Positions 8,679-17,675 of a stretch of DNA of 64,000 bases are shown in pieces. Origin of the DNA: Capsulimonas corticalis (GTDB lineage: Bacteria > Armatimonadota > Armatimonadia > Armatimonadales > Capsulimonadaceae). The stretch lies in NCBI RefSeq assembly GCF_003574315.2, contig NZ_AP025739.1:5704001-5768000 (forward strand), read 5' to 3'. The notes beneath the pieces are model-generated. The model was not told the origin of the DNA, did not search any database, and saw nothing but the letters and a program-made list of their open reading frames with translations. The stretch's first letter is position 1. Every line of letters starts with the position of its first letter. A program made the position numbers and the translations under genes.

Positions 8679-9902
8679 ATGACATTGATCGTCCCTTTCT
8701 TTTTCGCCCATCAACCCTCCCGCCTGCGCCCGACCGAACAGCGCCAGGCGGGCGCCCAGAAGTCGCCGGAGGAGCTGGAAACTTACTACTTCGAGCAGGA
8801 ATTCGATCGCGAGATCTTCCTGAAAGTCGCGGACAAGTGCTATCGCCCGGCGACACGCTTGATTTTGGACCTCGTGCGCAAGCACGCGAACGACGAAAAA
8901 CCCTTCCGGGTAGCCTACGGCCTTTCGGGGACGCTGCTCGATCAGGCGGCCCGATACGCGCCCGACGTGCTGGACCTCTGGAAAGCGCTCGCCGACACCG
9001 GCCTCGTCGAATTCACCGGTGAAACCTACTACCATAGCCTCGCCGGTTTGTTTGACGACGAGCGGCGCGAGTTCCGCGAACAGGTTGCGCTGCATCAGGC
9101 CAAGATTCAGGAACTGTTCGGGCAAAAGACGACGATCTTCCGCAACACGGAGATGATGTATAACAACTCCGTCGCCGCCTGCGTGCAGGATATCGGTTTC
9201 AACGGCATCATTACCGAGGGCGTGGACTGGCTGATGGCCGGCTGGCGCTCCCCGGACTTCGTCTATCAGAGCACTTCGGGCCTGCCGGTGCTTTTGCGCA
9301 ACTATCGACTGAGCGACGATGTCGGGTACCGGTTCTCCAACAAAGGCTGGGAAGGCTACCCCCTGACCGCCGAAAAGTTCTCCGGATGGCTCGCAGGCAA
9401 TACCGATCCGATGGTGCTGCTGGCGCTGGACTACGAAGCGCTGGGCGAGCATATGTGGGCGGACACAGGCATTTTCGACTTTGTCGGCGCATTGCCTTCG
9501 CAGATCGCGCAGTACCCTCAGCTGGAGTGGGCGACGCCGGCGCAAGCGGTTTCGCGCCTGGAGACGGCCGGGACCGTGGATGTTCCGGACTTCTCGACGA
9601 TCTCCTGGGCGGACCGCGAGCGCGACACGAGCGCCTGGCTCGGCAACGAGATGCAGCAGTTCTGCTACGAAGAGATCAAGCGCATGGAGGACGCCGTCCG
9701 CGCGACGGGCGATCCGCACGTGCTCCACGTCTGGCGCCTGATGCAGACGAGCGATCATCTTTACTACATCTCGGACAAGGCCCTGAGCGACGGCGATGTC
9801 CATCAGTACTTCTCGGCTTACGGAACGGTCGTCGAATCATTCGTCCGCCTGCACACCGCCGTCTACGATCTGCGGCGGCGCGCGGAGCATTGGCGCGTTT
9901 AA
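8679..9902 (+). CDS. Glycoside hydrolase family 57 (alpha-amylase/glucanotransferase-like)
   Basis: 407 residues, the short single-domain GH57 form. Conserved regions appear in order: motif 1 FFFAHQPSRLR (His at about residue 10), FRVAYGLSGTLLDQ, FTGETYYHSLAGLF, a candidate nucleophile Glu in GFNGIITEGVDWLMAG, and a candidate acid/base Asp in LLALDYEALGEHMWADTGI. GH57 enzymes act on alpha-1,4 or alpha-1,6 glucans, usually in the cytoplasm, and no signal peptide is seen. Many bacteria carry such an enzyme for glycogen metabolism. It is 9 bases from the LptF/G permease gene, so the two are probably co-transcribed. Confidence 0.88.
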   Translation: MTLIVPFFFAHQPSRLRPTEQRQAGAQKSPEELETYYFEQEFDREIFLKVADKCYRPATRLILDLVRKHANDEKPFRVAYGLSGTLLDQAARYAPDVLDLWKALADTGLVEFTGETYYHSLAGLFDDERREFREQVALHQAKIQELFGQKTTIFRNTEMMYNNSVAACVQDIGFNGIITEGVDWLMAGWRSPDFVYQSTSGLPVLLRNYRLSDDVGYRFSNKGWEGYPLTAEKFSGWLAGNTDPMVLLALDYEALGEHMWADTGIFDFVGALPSQIAQYPQLEWATPAQAVSRLETAGTVDVPDFSTISWADRERDTSAWLGNEMQQFCYEEIKRMEDAVRATGDPHVLHVWRLMQTSDHLYYISDKALSDGDVHQYFSAYGTVVESFVRLHTAVYDLRRRAEHWRV

Positions 9903-9911
9903 GAGAGCCTC

Positions 9912-11021
9912 ATGAAGCGCATGGACCGCTACGTCCTCGGTGAGATGGCGCCGCCCTTTCTGGCCGGCGTCATGCTCATCGTCGTGATGCTGGTTGGGAA
10001 CACGCTGTTTCCGCTGATCGAGCAGATCGTCAAGAACGGCATTCCGTTCAAAGTCGTCGCCAAGCTCGTCGTCTTCAACATCCCCACCCTGCTTGTCCTC
10101 ACTCTGCCGGCCGGTACGGCGCTTTCGGCGTCCTGGGCCGTCAACCGGATGGCGCGCGATTCGGAAATCACCGTAATTCGCATGTCCGGAGTTTCCCTGC
10201 GCCGCCTCTTCCTGCCGATCTTTCTCGTGGGACTGCTGGCGAGTATTACGGCGTTCGTGGTCGCCGACCGTGTCGTCCCGCGCGCGCAGCACGAATTCCA
10301 GCAGACACAGGGACAGATGCTCAGCTATGCGCTGCAAGCGTCTCCCAGCCTCGCCGCCAACAAAGTCTTCACCTTCGAAGATTACGCGTTCCATATCCGC
10401 GAAATACGAAAAGATCCCTCGGGAGATCCGAATAAGCTCCAATTGTACGGCGTCACGATCTTCGAAAATCCGACCAACGGCGGTTTCCCCACGATCACCA
10501 CGGCGCAAAGCGCTACGTACAATCGGGATATTTGGGCGCTTCAGAATGTCGTGGTCCATCATCTGGCGCTGGACGGCTCGGAGCGCCTGGAGATTCAGGC
10601 GGCGGCCACGACGCTGAACTTGCGCGTCCCGTTGATGGACATCGCCTCCAGCGCCATGCAGCGGCCCGACGAACTGTCGATGGCGCAGCTTGGCCGGCGT
10701 ATGCGCGCGATGCAAAGCACGGGACAGGACGGCGGGGAAGACTTCCGGGAAGTCGCCGTCAACTATTACATGAAGCTTTCGCTGCCGTTCGTCTGCCTGG
10801 CGTTCGCGCTTTGCGCGCCTCCGCTCGCCCTGCGTTTTGCGCGCACCGGCGCTTATACGGGGATCTTTCTTTCATTGGTGATGGTATGGGTCGGCTGGAA
10901 CACGCTGCTGCTAACCAAGTTCCTGGGCCTCGGCGGCGCGCTCAATCCCATCCTCGCCGCCTGGGCGCCCGATATCCTGTTCACCGCGATCGGTCTCTAT
11001 TTCTTGTGGCGTATCGAATAA
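9912..11021 (+). CDS. LptF/LptG-family permease (YjgP/YjgQ), LPS export
   Basis: 369 residues with the LptF/G layout: three N-terminal membrane helices (residues about 15-35, 55-80, 98-122), a periplasmic beta-jellyroll segment (about 140-270) and three C-terminal helices. The signature MDRYVLGEMAPPFLAG and the LTLPAGTALSASWAVNRMARDSE segment match the family. Two such proteins with the LptB ATPase normally extract lipopolysaccharide from the inner membrane. Only one is present here. It supports a diderm envelope. Confidence 0.88.
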   Translation: MKRMDRYVLGEMAPPFLAGVMLIVVMLVGNTLFPLIEQIVKNGIPFKVVAKLVVFNIPTLLVLTLPAGTALSASWAVNRMARDSEITVIRMSGVSLRRLFLPIFLVGLLASITAFVVADRVVPRAQHEFQQTQGQMLSYALQASPSLAANKVFTFEDYAFHIREIRKDPSGDPNKLQLYGVTIFENPTNGGFPTITTAQSATYNRDIWALQNVVVHHLALDGSERLEIQAAATTLNLRVPLMDIASSAMQRPDELSMAQLGRRMRAMQSTGQDGGEDFREVAVNYYMKLSLPFVCLAFALCAPPLALRFARTGAYTGIFLSLVMVWVGWNTLLLTKFLGLGGALNPILAAWAPDILFTAIGLYFLWRIE

Positions 11022-11072
11022 TCGCGCGATACAGAGCGTCAGATCAGAAAAGCAACAGATCGACGCAGAAAA

Positions 11073-11098
11073 AGGCCCGGACATCAATGTCCGGGCCT
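11073..11098 (-). terminator. Terminator between the convergent permease and GlsB-like genes
   Basis: A 12-bp stem (11073-11084 and 11087-11098), in practice 11 bp with a 4-base loop. On the minus strand it is followed by a TTTTT run, so it best serves the small minus-strand gene ending at 11139. It may also stop the + strand permease transcript. Confidence 0.75.
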
Positions 11099-11138
11099 GA
11101 TTGGCGTTAAGCGCCTTTATATTAATCGATGGTGATCG

Positions 11139-11420
11139 TTACAACGCACGGCGGCCGCTGAGCATACGGCTGATCATCACGACAACGATCGCTCCGATGG
11201 CCGCCCATACGATGCTCATGATGTCGAGCGTCGTGGTAAATGACCGGCTTCCGGTAATCAAGTGATAGATGAACCCGCCGACAACGGCGCCGACGATACC
11301 CAGAACCGTAGTCCCTACAAAACCGCCGGGTTCATCGGCAGTACCGGGAACAATCGCCTTAGCCAGAAGGCCGGCAAGAAAACCAACAACAATCCACATC
11401 AAAATCGTAAACATCGACAT
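11139..11420 (-). CDS. GlsB/YeaQ/YmgE-family stress response membrane protein
   Basis: 93 residues with three membrane helices and the glycine-rich pattern of the transglycosylase-associated (GlsB/YeaQ/YmgE) family: WIVVGFLAGLLAKAIVPG, then GFVGTTVLGIVGAVVGGF and IVWAAIGAIVVVMISRM. Family members are small inner-membrane proteins linked to envelope stress and biofilm; their molecular role is unclear. A single-gene unit with its own terminator. Confidence 0.9.
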   Translation of the reverse strand: MSMFTILMWIVVGFLAGLLAKAIVPGTADEPGGFVGTTVLGIVGAVVGGFIYHLITGSRSFTTTLDIMSIVWAAIGAIVVVMISRMLSGRRAL

Positions 11421-11725
11421 TTTCCTCCCTGGGTGAACTTGACTTCCTGTCTCTCCAAAAGCGCCATCCTAGCGCCGCGCTGCATGTTTTTCTGTAAGTT
11501 CTTATCAACTAAGTGTTCAGTATTTCACTGACACACATATATATCCGTTTCCCGAACGCCCTCAAACATTCGCCGAAAAAAGTTTTGTAAGATATGAGAC
11601 ACCCGGAACCTGGCGTTTCTGGCGAACGGGCGGAAACCTGGTGTATAATCCTGTATCTTGCCGCTTGCCCGGCGCAAACGCGATCCGCGTCGCGCCTCGA
11701 AATCCATCGTCGTGAAAGAGCATTC
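11421..11725. other. Intergenic region between divergent genes
   Basis: About 300 bases between the GlsB-like gene and the glycosyltransferase cluster. A consensus TATAAT at 11644-11649 could be the -10 box of the cluster; no clear -35 is seen. The stretch 11495-11580 is AT-rich. An in-frame extension of the next gene to 11594 is possible but lacks the family's features. Nothing else is recognised. Confidence 0.4.
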
Positions 11726-12823
11726 ATGAGTAAGCCTGCATGGGCTGTCTGGAATTCCAGCCGGCTTCGCTCCCTTGTTACCGTTCTGGCCGCTTTGCAT
11801 GTGGTCTATCAAGCTTTCTTTTTCATACCGGCGCACTGGAACCGCAGCGACTCCCTTCGCGACACTCCCGCCTTTTACCTGGCGGCGCAGAACTCCGTAA
11901 ACCATCACACCCTGTATCGCGCGCGGCCCGGCTACGGCCCTGACAAGATGATGTCTGGCCCGTATTTCCTGTATTTGCCGCAGTTTGCCGTTCTAGAAGC
12001 GCCGCTTGGGCGCCTATCTCCGATGGCGTTTTCGCGGGTTTGGTATGGGCTGATCCTCGCCGCGTTTTGGATATTCGCGGCGAGTCTCGCCCGCATCGCG
12101 TTCGGCCGGTTTTCCCTGGATGGAACTCTGGTCTGGGGATTGATTGTCGGGGCGACGCCGGGCGTCTATTTCGCCATCTCCACCGCAAACGCCGATCCAA
12201 TGATGTGGGCGCTCGTGGGGATGGCGATTGCGACCAATCGACGCGGGATCTTTTTTGCGCTCGCAGCTCAGCTGAAGCTGTATACGCTGCTGCCGCTCAC
12301 GCTCGCCGTCTGGAAAGAAGGACGCCGCGTCGCGATTCCCGCCTCAATTTTGCTGGTTATCGGTTTCGCCGCCGGCATTGGCTACTGCGGCGTCCAGTCG
12401 TACTGGCAGTGGGCGCACTGGGTGCTGCCGATGATCCGTCAGGGCACGTTTTTCCCGGGCGATATCTCCCTGTCGCTGGGTTGTTTACGCCTGGCGAGGC
12501 ATTTGGGATGGAATTACGTTTCCGGACCGCTTCCGCCGGGGCCGCGCTTGTTTCTCTCGGTATTGGGAGTGTTAGGGCCGGTCTGCGTTTCCTACCTGGC
12601 CCGTAAGCAGGAGCCGCTGAAGCTGTATTGTTATTCGACGATCGCTTCCGTTTTGTTTTCGCCATACTGCTGGAGCTTCTATATTCCGATCTGTTACCCC
12701 TTGATTGCGCTGTTTATTCGAGACAGTCGTCAGGCGTGGATGGCGGCGAAAGAGCAAACGGCGGCCCCGCGCGCGGACGCAATTGCGGCCCAGCAATCCG
12801 TTCCCTCGGGCAGTGTTATTTGA
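11726..12823 (+). CDS. GT87-like polytopic membrane protein (DUF2029 type)
   Basis: 365 residues from the ATG at 11726, with about eight to ten membrane helices. The N-terminal periplasmic loop has the pattern of polyprenol-phosphate-dependent mannosyltransferases of the GT87 kind (DTPAFYLAAQNSVNHHTLY, then GPYFLYLPQFAVLEAPL). Asp in the first loop (SLRDTPAF) is placed like the catalytic acid of GT-C enzymes. It starts a run of four membrane-protein genes with junctions of zero to a few bases, running into the pilin leader. The sugar acceptor is unknown; envelope glycan or pilin glycosylation are both possible. Confidence 0.72.
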   Translation: MSKPAWAVWNSSRLRSLVTVLAALHVVYQAFFFIPAHWNRSDSLRDTPAFYLAAQNSVNHHTLYRARPGYGPDKMMSGPYFLYLPQFAVLEAPLGRLSPMAFSRVWYGLILAAFWIFAASLARIAFGRFSLDGTLVWGLIVGATPGVYFAISTANADPMMWALVGMAIATNRRGIFFALAAQLKLYTLLPLTLAVWKEGRRVAIPASILLVIGFAAGIGYCGVQSYWQWAHWVLPMIRQGTFFPGDISLSLGCLRLARHLGWNYVSGPLPPGPRLFLSVLGVLGPVCVSYLARKQEPLKLYCYSTIASVLFSPYCWSFYIPICYPLIALFIRDSRQAWMAAKEQTAAPRADAIAAQQSVPSGSVI

Positions 12824-14494
12824 ATGAACTATCGACCTTCTTTGAAAATATCCGTTTCCGTTATACTCCTGGGACTGGCGCTGGCGTCGTTCGTCATCGC
12901 ATTGTGTTTCAATCCAGAGCCGGCGACGGACTTGTTTTGGCAAATGCGGACCGGTCGGCTCATCGCCTTGACGCACCAGTTCCCATATCACGACACCTAC
13001 TCCTGGTCGCGCCGCGGAACGCCCTGGATCGTTCACGAATGGGGAATGTGCGTCCTTCTGTGGAAGCTCTTCTCGGCGGGCGGCTACGCCGCAGTCTGGA
13101 TATTTGAAGTCGTCATCCTGCTGGCGACATTCTGCGCATTCTATACGATCATGCTCCATGAGACCGAAGGCTCGCCGATCATCGCCTTGGCGATGTCGAT
13201 CTGGGCGGCGTGGATGATGAGCACGCTGATCTCTCCCCGTCCGCACCTGATGACCTATCTGGGATTCACGCTGCTGCTCGGCGTCATTTTGCAGTCCAAG
13301 CGCGCGGAAGCGCCGAAGCGCCTTCTTTGGCTCGCTCCGATCATCTGCGTGATCTGGGCGAACTTCCATGCGGGGGTCATCTTTGGCGCGGCGATCCTCG
13401 CGGCGTTCGGCGTGTGCGATCTGGCGGACGCCCGGTTTGGCGGCAGCTCCGACGACTCCGACCGGCGCGGCCGCTTTGCCGCGAATGGACGCCGGGAATT
13501 ACTCGCGTCGGCCGCCTGTTTCGCCGTGATGCTCGCAAACCCGTACGGCGTTCGCATCTTTGAAATCTTTCGCGCAACAGTCGGCGACAAGACGATGCCG
13601 GAGTTTATCAATGAGTGGCAGGCTGTGAACTTGCACAGCGCCATCGGACACTCTCTCGTGTTTTTGATCGTGATCTGCGCGCTTGGACTGGCGTTCTCCC
13701 GGCAGCGACGCGACTTCGCGGAAGTGGCGATCTTTATCGCCCTCGCTTATTTCGCGCTGAATACGAATCGGAATGTATCGCTGTTCGCCCTTGCCGCCGG
13801 ACCGCTCACGGCGCGTCATCTCCAGTCCTCAATCGAGCGCGCCATGGAGATGCTCTCGCCAAAATCCCATAACGCCGCCGCATTCTTTGGGCCCGCCCCG
13901 CCCATCCCAATCACATTGGCCCTGGGGATCCTCATCACGTTCTGCTCTTTGGCGTCCGCCGTCAAAAGTTACGAGGTTAGCAGAGATTCGAGCGTTGGAC
14001 CAGTGGAATCGGCGGCGCATCAGGCGTTCTTTCTCGATTATTTCCCGATGGCGGCCTGCGATTTTATGGAGCGCGAGCGCTTTCCGCTGACTGGGCGAAT
14101 GTATAACTCTTACAATATGGGCTCTTATCTCGAATGGCGTATTCCACAGTATCCGGTCTTCATCTCCACGCAGACCGACGTCTATTTTGGTGAAGTCCTC
14201 TCAGATTACGCCGCTATCAGCGCGCAGCCCTACGCCTGGAGACAAACGCTGAGCAAATATCACCCGGATTATATTTTCACATCGGCCGACGCCATTCAAG
14301 CCAGGCTCTTCATCCATGCGCCGGAATGGAAGCTTGTGTACGCGGACCGCCCCGATCTCGATGTGGACAATGGGCATCTCAACGCCCTGATTTTCGTGCT
14401 CGACCGTCCAGAAAATAAAGCATTGATCGAGCGCTGTCGCGCGGACTGCCCCACCGCCGTCGCTGTATCGAAGTCATTAAGCGAGGCGCTGTGA
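12824..14494 (+). CDS. Polytopic membrane protein, paralogue of the next gene (GT-C-like)
   Basis: 556 residues, ATG immediately after the previous stop, with about ten membrane helices followed by a C-terminal soluble part. The N-terminal loop contains DLFWQMRTGRLIALTHQFP and GTPWIVHEWGMC, a pattern repeated in the downstream paralogue and seen in uncharacterised bacterial membrane proteins that resemble GT-C glycosyltransferases. The C-terminal domain (NSYNMGSYLEWRIPQYPVF) is also shared. An acidic or aromatic first loop and a soluble C-terminus fit a lipid-linked sugar transferase, but no specific activity can be given. Confidence 0.7.
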   Translation: MNYRPSLKISVSVILLGLALASFVIALCFNPEPATDLFWQMRTGRLIALTHQFPYHDTYSWSRRGTPWIVHEWGMCVLLWKLFSAGGYAAVWIFEVVILLATFCAFYTIMLHETEGSPIIALAMSIWAAWMMSTLISPRPHLMTYLGFTLLLGVILQSKRAEAPKRLLWLAPIICVIWANFHAGVIFGAAILAAFGVCDLADARFGGSSDDSDRRGRFAANGRRELLASAACFAVMLANPYGVRIFEIFRATVGDKTMPEFINEWQAVNLHSAIGHSLVFLIVICALGLAFSRQRRDFAEVAIFIALAYFALNTNRNVSLFALAAGPLTARHLQSSIERAMEMLSPKSHNAAAFFGPAPPIPITLALGILITFCSLASAVKSYEVSRDSSVGPVESAAHQAFFLDYFPMAACDFMERERFPLTGRMYNSYNMGSYLEWRIPQYPVFISTQTDVYFGEVLSDYAAISAQPYAWRQTLSKYHPDYIFTSADAIQARLFIHAPEWKLVYADRPDLDVDNGHLNALIFVLDRPENKALIERCRADCPTAVAVSKSLSEAL

Positions 14495-16158
14495 TGCCCC
14501 CTTCTCTCAATCGGCCGATCCCGTGGATTCTCGGACTGGTCCTGATCGTCTTCGTCGTCTCCCTTTGCTTTAATCCGGCGGAGTGCAACGATCTGTTCTG
14601 GCAGATACGCACCGGCCATGACATCGCCGTCACCGGGCATGCTCCGCATTCCGACACATTCTCATGGACTCGGTACGGGACGCCCTGGATCGCGCATGAG
14701 TGGCTTTGTTTCTTGCTGATGTGGAAGCTCATGCAGATCGGCGGCTTTTCGGCGATCTGGATCGCCGAAAGCGCCATGGTCGCTCTGACTTTCATTGTCG
14801 TTTACATTCACATACTGCGCGAGACGGAAGGCAGCCCGATCACGTCGTTTCTGCTCGCTCTGTCGGCGGCGATTGTGTCCTGCGGCTTTTTTCAGCCGCG
14901 TCCCCATCTCTGGACATATCTCTTTCTCGCGATTACGATCGCCACGATCATGCGCCTAAGAAAGCCGGATGCTTCCTGGAAAAACTCATGGCTGCTGCTC
15001 ATCGTCTTCTTGATCTGGTCGAACGTCCATGCCGGCGTGATTGTCGGCGTGGGAATGGTGTTTGCTTTCGCCATCGGAGACGCGCTGCAAGCCTGGAGTT
15101 CGCCCGCCGAGCGCGGCGATCTTCTGGCGCGCGCGAAGCGCACCGCCCTCCTGGGAATCGCGTGCGCCGCCACGACATTCTTCACGCCGTACAGCTGGCA
15201 TATTTACGAAAACATGGGGGCGACGCTCGGCAACACGACGATGCTCAACATTGTCAGCGAGTGGGCGTCGCCAAACTTTCACGACGCGGACGGCAAAGTC
15301 CTGGAGGTATTCCTGGGACTTCTCGCCTATGGCGTAGCGTTTACGCGCCGGAAGCGCGAATGGGCGCCGATCCTCATCTTGATTTTGCTTGTCCACGAAG
15401 CGCTCGCCGCAAGCCGTAACGTCCCGTTGCTGGCCGTTGCCGGAATGATGCTGATTTCGCCCGACATTTATTCGGGAATCAAGAGGCATTTGCTGACTTC
15501 AAGAGACGCCGGCGCGTCGCTCTTCGCCGCCAGCCCCACCCTGGTTTCCGTGATCGCGGTGGCCGTGGCGATCGTCGCCGCGTCCGCAATGCGATCCGCG
15601 TCCGCATTGCAAAACATCGGATACCCCCACGAGCCGCTTGCTCCCCGAATCGCCACGGCGAGCTACCAACTGGGATCGTTTCCCTCCGCCGCATGCCGCT
15701 TTATGGAAGCGGAGCAGTTTCCAGCTTCCGTGAAAATCTATAATATCTACGATATCGGGGGCTACTTGATCTGGCGACTGCCGCAGTACCCGGTGTTTGT
15801 CGATGGCCGCGCGGACGTCTATTTCGGCAAGACGCTGGAGGATACGAATAAGATCTACAGTTTGCCCTACAATTGGCGCTCGCTCATGGACAGTTACGGC
15901 GTCGATGTGATCTTTACGACCGCCACGCAAAATCAAACGAAAATCTATTTGGACGCCCCCGATTGGGCGCTCGTGTACGCGGACCGGGCGGCGCTCGCCG
16001 GCAGCCCCAAGAGCAAATCGACTAAGGTCAATGCGTTGATATTCGTCAAGCGGCTTCCTAAGTACAGCGCCCTTATCGCGCGCTGCCGCAGGGATTGCCC
16101 GGCCATATCACAGATGCAGGCGACGCCAGCGCCCTGCAATTACGCCGCATTGCAGTAG
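14494..16158 (+). CDS. Polytopic membrane protein, paralogue of the preceding gene (GT-C-like)
   Basis: 554 residues from ATG 14494, whose first base is the last of the upstream TGA; a GTG at 14491 is an alternative. It is collinear with the preceding protein throughout: DLFWQIRTGHDIAVTGHAP, GTPWIAHEWLCFLLMWKL, HILRETEGSPI, and YDIGGYLIWRLPQYPVFVDG near the C-terminus. The latter carries an extra Asp (FVDGRADVYFG versus FISTQTDVYFG), the form more common in homologues I know. This is a tandem duplication that has diverged. Translational coupling is likely. Confidence 0.72.
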   Translation: MPPSLNRPIPWILGLVLIVFVVSLCFNPAECNDLFWQIRTGHDIAVTGHAPHSDTFSWTRYGTPWIAHEWLCFLLMWKLMQIGGFSAIWIAESAMVALTFIVVYIHILRETEGSPITSFLLALSAAIVSCGFFQPRPHLWTYLFLAITIATIMRLRKPDASWKNSWLLLIVFLIWSNVHAGVIVGVGMVFAFAIGDALQAWSSPAERGDLLARAKRTALLGIACAATTFFTPYSWHIYENMGATLGNTTMLNIVSEWASPNFHDADGKVLEVFLGLLAYGVAFTRRKREWAPILILILLVHEALAASRNVPLLAVAGMMLISPDIYSGIKRHLLTSRDAGASLFAASPTLVSVIAVAVAIVAASAMRSASALQNIGYPHEPLAPRIATASYQLGSFPSAACRFMEAEQFPASVKIYNIYDIGGYLIWRLPQYPVFVDGRADVYFGKTLEDTNKIYSLPYNWRSLMDSYGVDVIFTTATQNQTKIYLDAPDWALVYADRAALAGSPKSKSTKVNALIFVKRLPKYSALIARCRRDCPAISQMQATPAPCNYAALQ

Positions 16159-16169
16159 GAGCGTCCGAA

Positions 16170-17675
16170 TTGACCGAAGCGCCTGCGAATCTTCGCGTGG
16201 ATCGTCCGCTCCACTTTCTGATCGCCCTGTTCGTTCTGGAGATCGTTGCGTTCGCGCTCCTTCAATACGGCGTTCCGACGGGGCTTCAATCGCTTTGGGC
16301 AACCGGTAAGCTGGACACGCTCCCGTTCGCGACGGCGTTGTTCGGTCACGCCGTACGGCCGCTAACGCCTGGCGCCTTTCGCATCGCCTTTCGCGTGCTT
16401 CTCGTGGCGCTGTACGCCGTCTACGCCGCGATTTTACTGCGCCTGAGCGCCAATTCTTCCATCACACCCCGGCGAGCTCTCACCATTGTGATCGTCACGG
16501 GCGCGGCCATCGCAATTCTCTTTCCCGCATCTCTTTCATCGGATTTGTACTCGTATGTCGCTTATGCAAAGCTGCCTGGATATCACCTCAACCCCTACTT
16601 CCATTCTCCGCGGGTTTTGATTGACGCCGGGGATCCGATGGCCGGGTTCCTGCCGCGATCGATACGCGATCCTTCGAAACATCGCATCGCCTGGGATATC
16701 CCCACCGTCTATGGACCTGTCTGGACAGCGCTTTCCATCGGGGTCGTGAGAATGATCGGGGCTTCCCAACTGTGGCTGGCCCTGCTCGGCATGAAGCTGA
16801 TTGAGCTGGGCGCTTTGATGGTCGCATCCATGAGCGCGGGACGGATTACGCGGCGTCAATATCCTGACCGGATCGGAGCGGCGATTCTCACCATAGGCCT
16901 GAATCCCCTCGCATTGATTGAGGGTGTCGGCTCCGGACATAACGACCTGCTGATGATCGCGTTCGCTCTTCTGGCCGCCGCATTGCTCCAGGAGCGAAAA
17001 CCATTGCTGGGCGGACTGGCGCTGGGGGTGTCGATTGGGGTGAAGTTTGTAACCCTTGCCCTCTTGCCGTGGCTGCTGATCGATCTGTGGAAGTCATCTC
17101 AGCCGAAAATGGCCCGGGTATCGGCAATGGCGGCGTTCTGCGCCGGCGCCGCTGCGCCCGTCATTCTTTGTTTTGCGCCGTTTTGGCATGGGCTCGCAAC
17201 GCTGGGAGCGCTCGCGAACCGCAATCAAGTGATCCAGAAAGCCGGCGCTTCGGCGACTGATGCTTCTCACGGCTTACATCACGGCGTTCTTTTCTCAGCT
17301 TTGCATGAACATCAAACGATCTTGATCCTATATGCGGCGCTGACAATTGCCGTGGCCCTCTTTCGAATCCGCGACGGCTGGGTTTGGGCATGGACAATCT
17401 TTTCGTCAGCTTTCATCTACTATTCGATGGGCATCTGGTTCCCCTGGTATCTGCTTTGGCCGTGGCTTGTGATGCTCGCCTGCGGGGCGCGAACGCCGGG
17501 GCGCGCCGTCATTGCCTTTGCCATCGGCGCCGTGGCGCTGACGCTGACGACATTTTACACCATCGCCTCTGGAGCATACGCCCTGCGGCTTTTAGAGGCC
17601 GTCTTCTACCTTTGCGCCGCAGGCTCCGGCCTCTATTTCATCGGGATTCTTCGGCGGCGCAGGGTAGCGGAATGA
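16170..17675 (+). CDS. Mannosyltransferase-like polytopic membrane protein (MptA/MptB/GT87-like)
   Basis: 501 residues from a TTG at 16170, chosen because TAGGAG (16156-16161) lies 8 bases upstream. The longer frame from 16095 overlaps the previous gene. About twelve membrane helices. The first large loop carries ASLSSDLYSYVAYAKLPGYHLNPYFHSP, with the SSDLYSY pattern of polyprenol-phosphate mannose-dependent alpha-mannosyltransferases, followed by YGPVWTALS and NPLALIEGVGSGHNDLLM. It closes the four-gene cluster; the Tad pilin leader begins about 190 bases later. Predicted to transfer a hexose from a lipid carrier outside the cytoplasm. Confidence 0.72.
   Translation: MTEAPANLRVDRPLHFLIALFVLEIVAFALLQYGVPTGLQSLWATGKLDTLPFATALFGHAVRPLTPGAFRIAFRVLLVALYAVYAAILLRLSANSSITPRRALTIVIVTGAAIAILFPASLSSDLYSYVAYAKLPGYHLNPYFHSPRVLIDAGDPMAGFLPRSIRDPSKHRIAWDIPTVYGPVWTALSIGVVRMIGASQLWLALLGMKLIELGALMVASMSAGRITRRQYPDRIGAAILTIGLNPLALIEGVGSGHNDLLMIAFALLAAALLQERKPLLGGLALGVSIGVKFVTLALLPWLLIDLWKSSQPKMARVSAMAAFCAGAAAPVILCFAPFWHGLATLGALANRNQVIQKAGASATDASHGLHHGVLFSALHEHQTILILYAALTIAVALFRIRDGWVWAWTIFSSAFIYYSMGIWFPWYLLWPWLVMLACGARTPGRAVIAFAIGAVALTLTTFYTIASGAYALRLLEAVFYLCAAGSGLYFIGILRRRRVAE

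Noticed and set aside
8526-9803. 425-codon minus-strand frame
   Set aside because: Antisense to the GH57 gene with all conserved regions; shadow.
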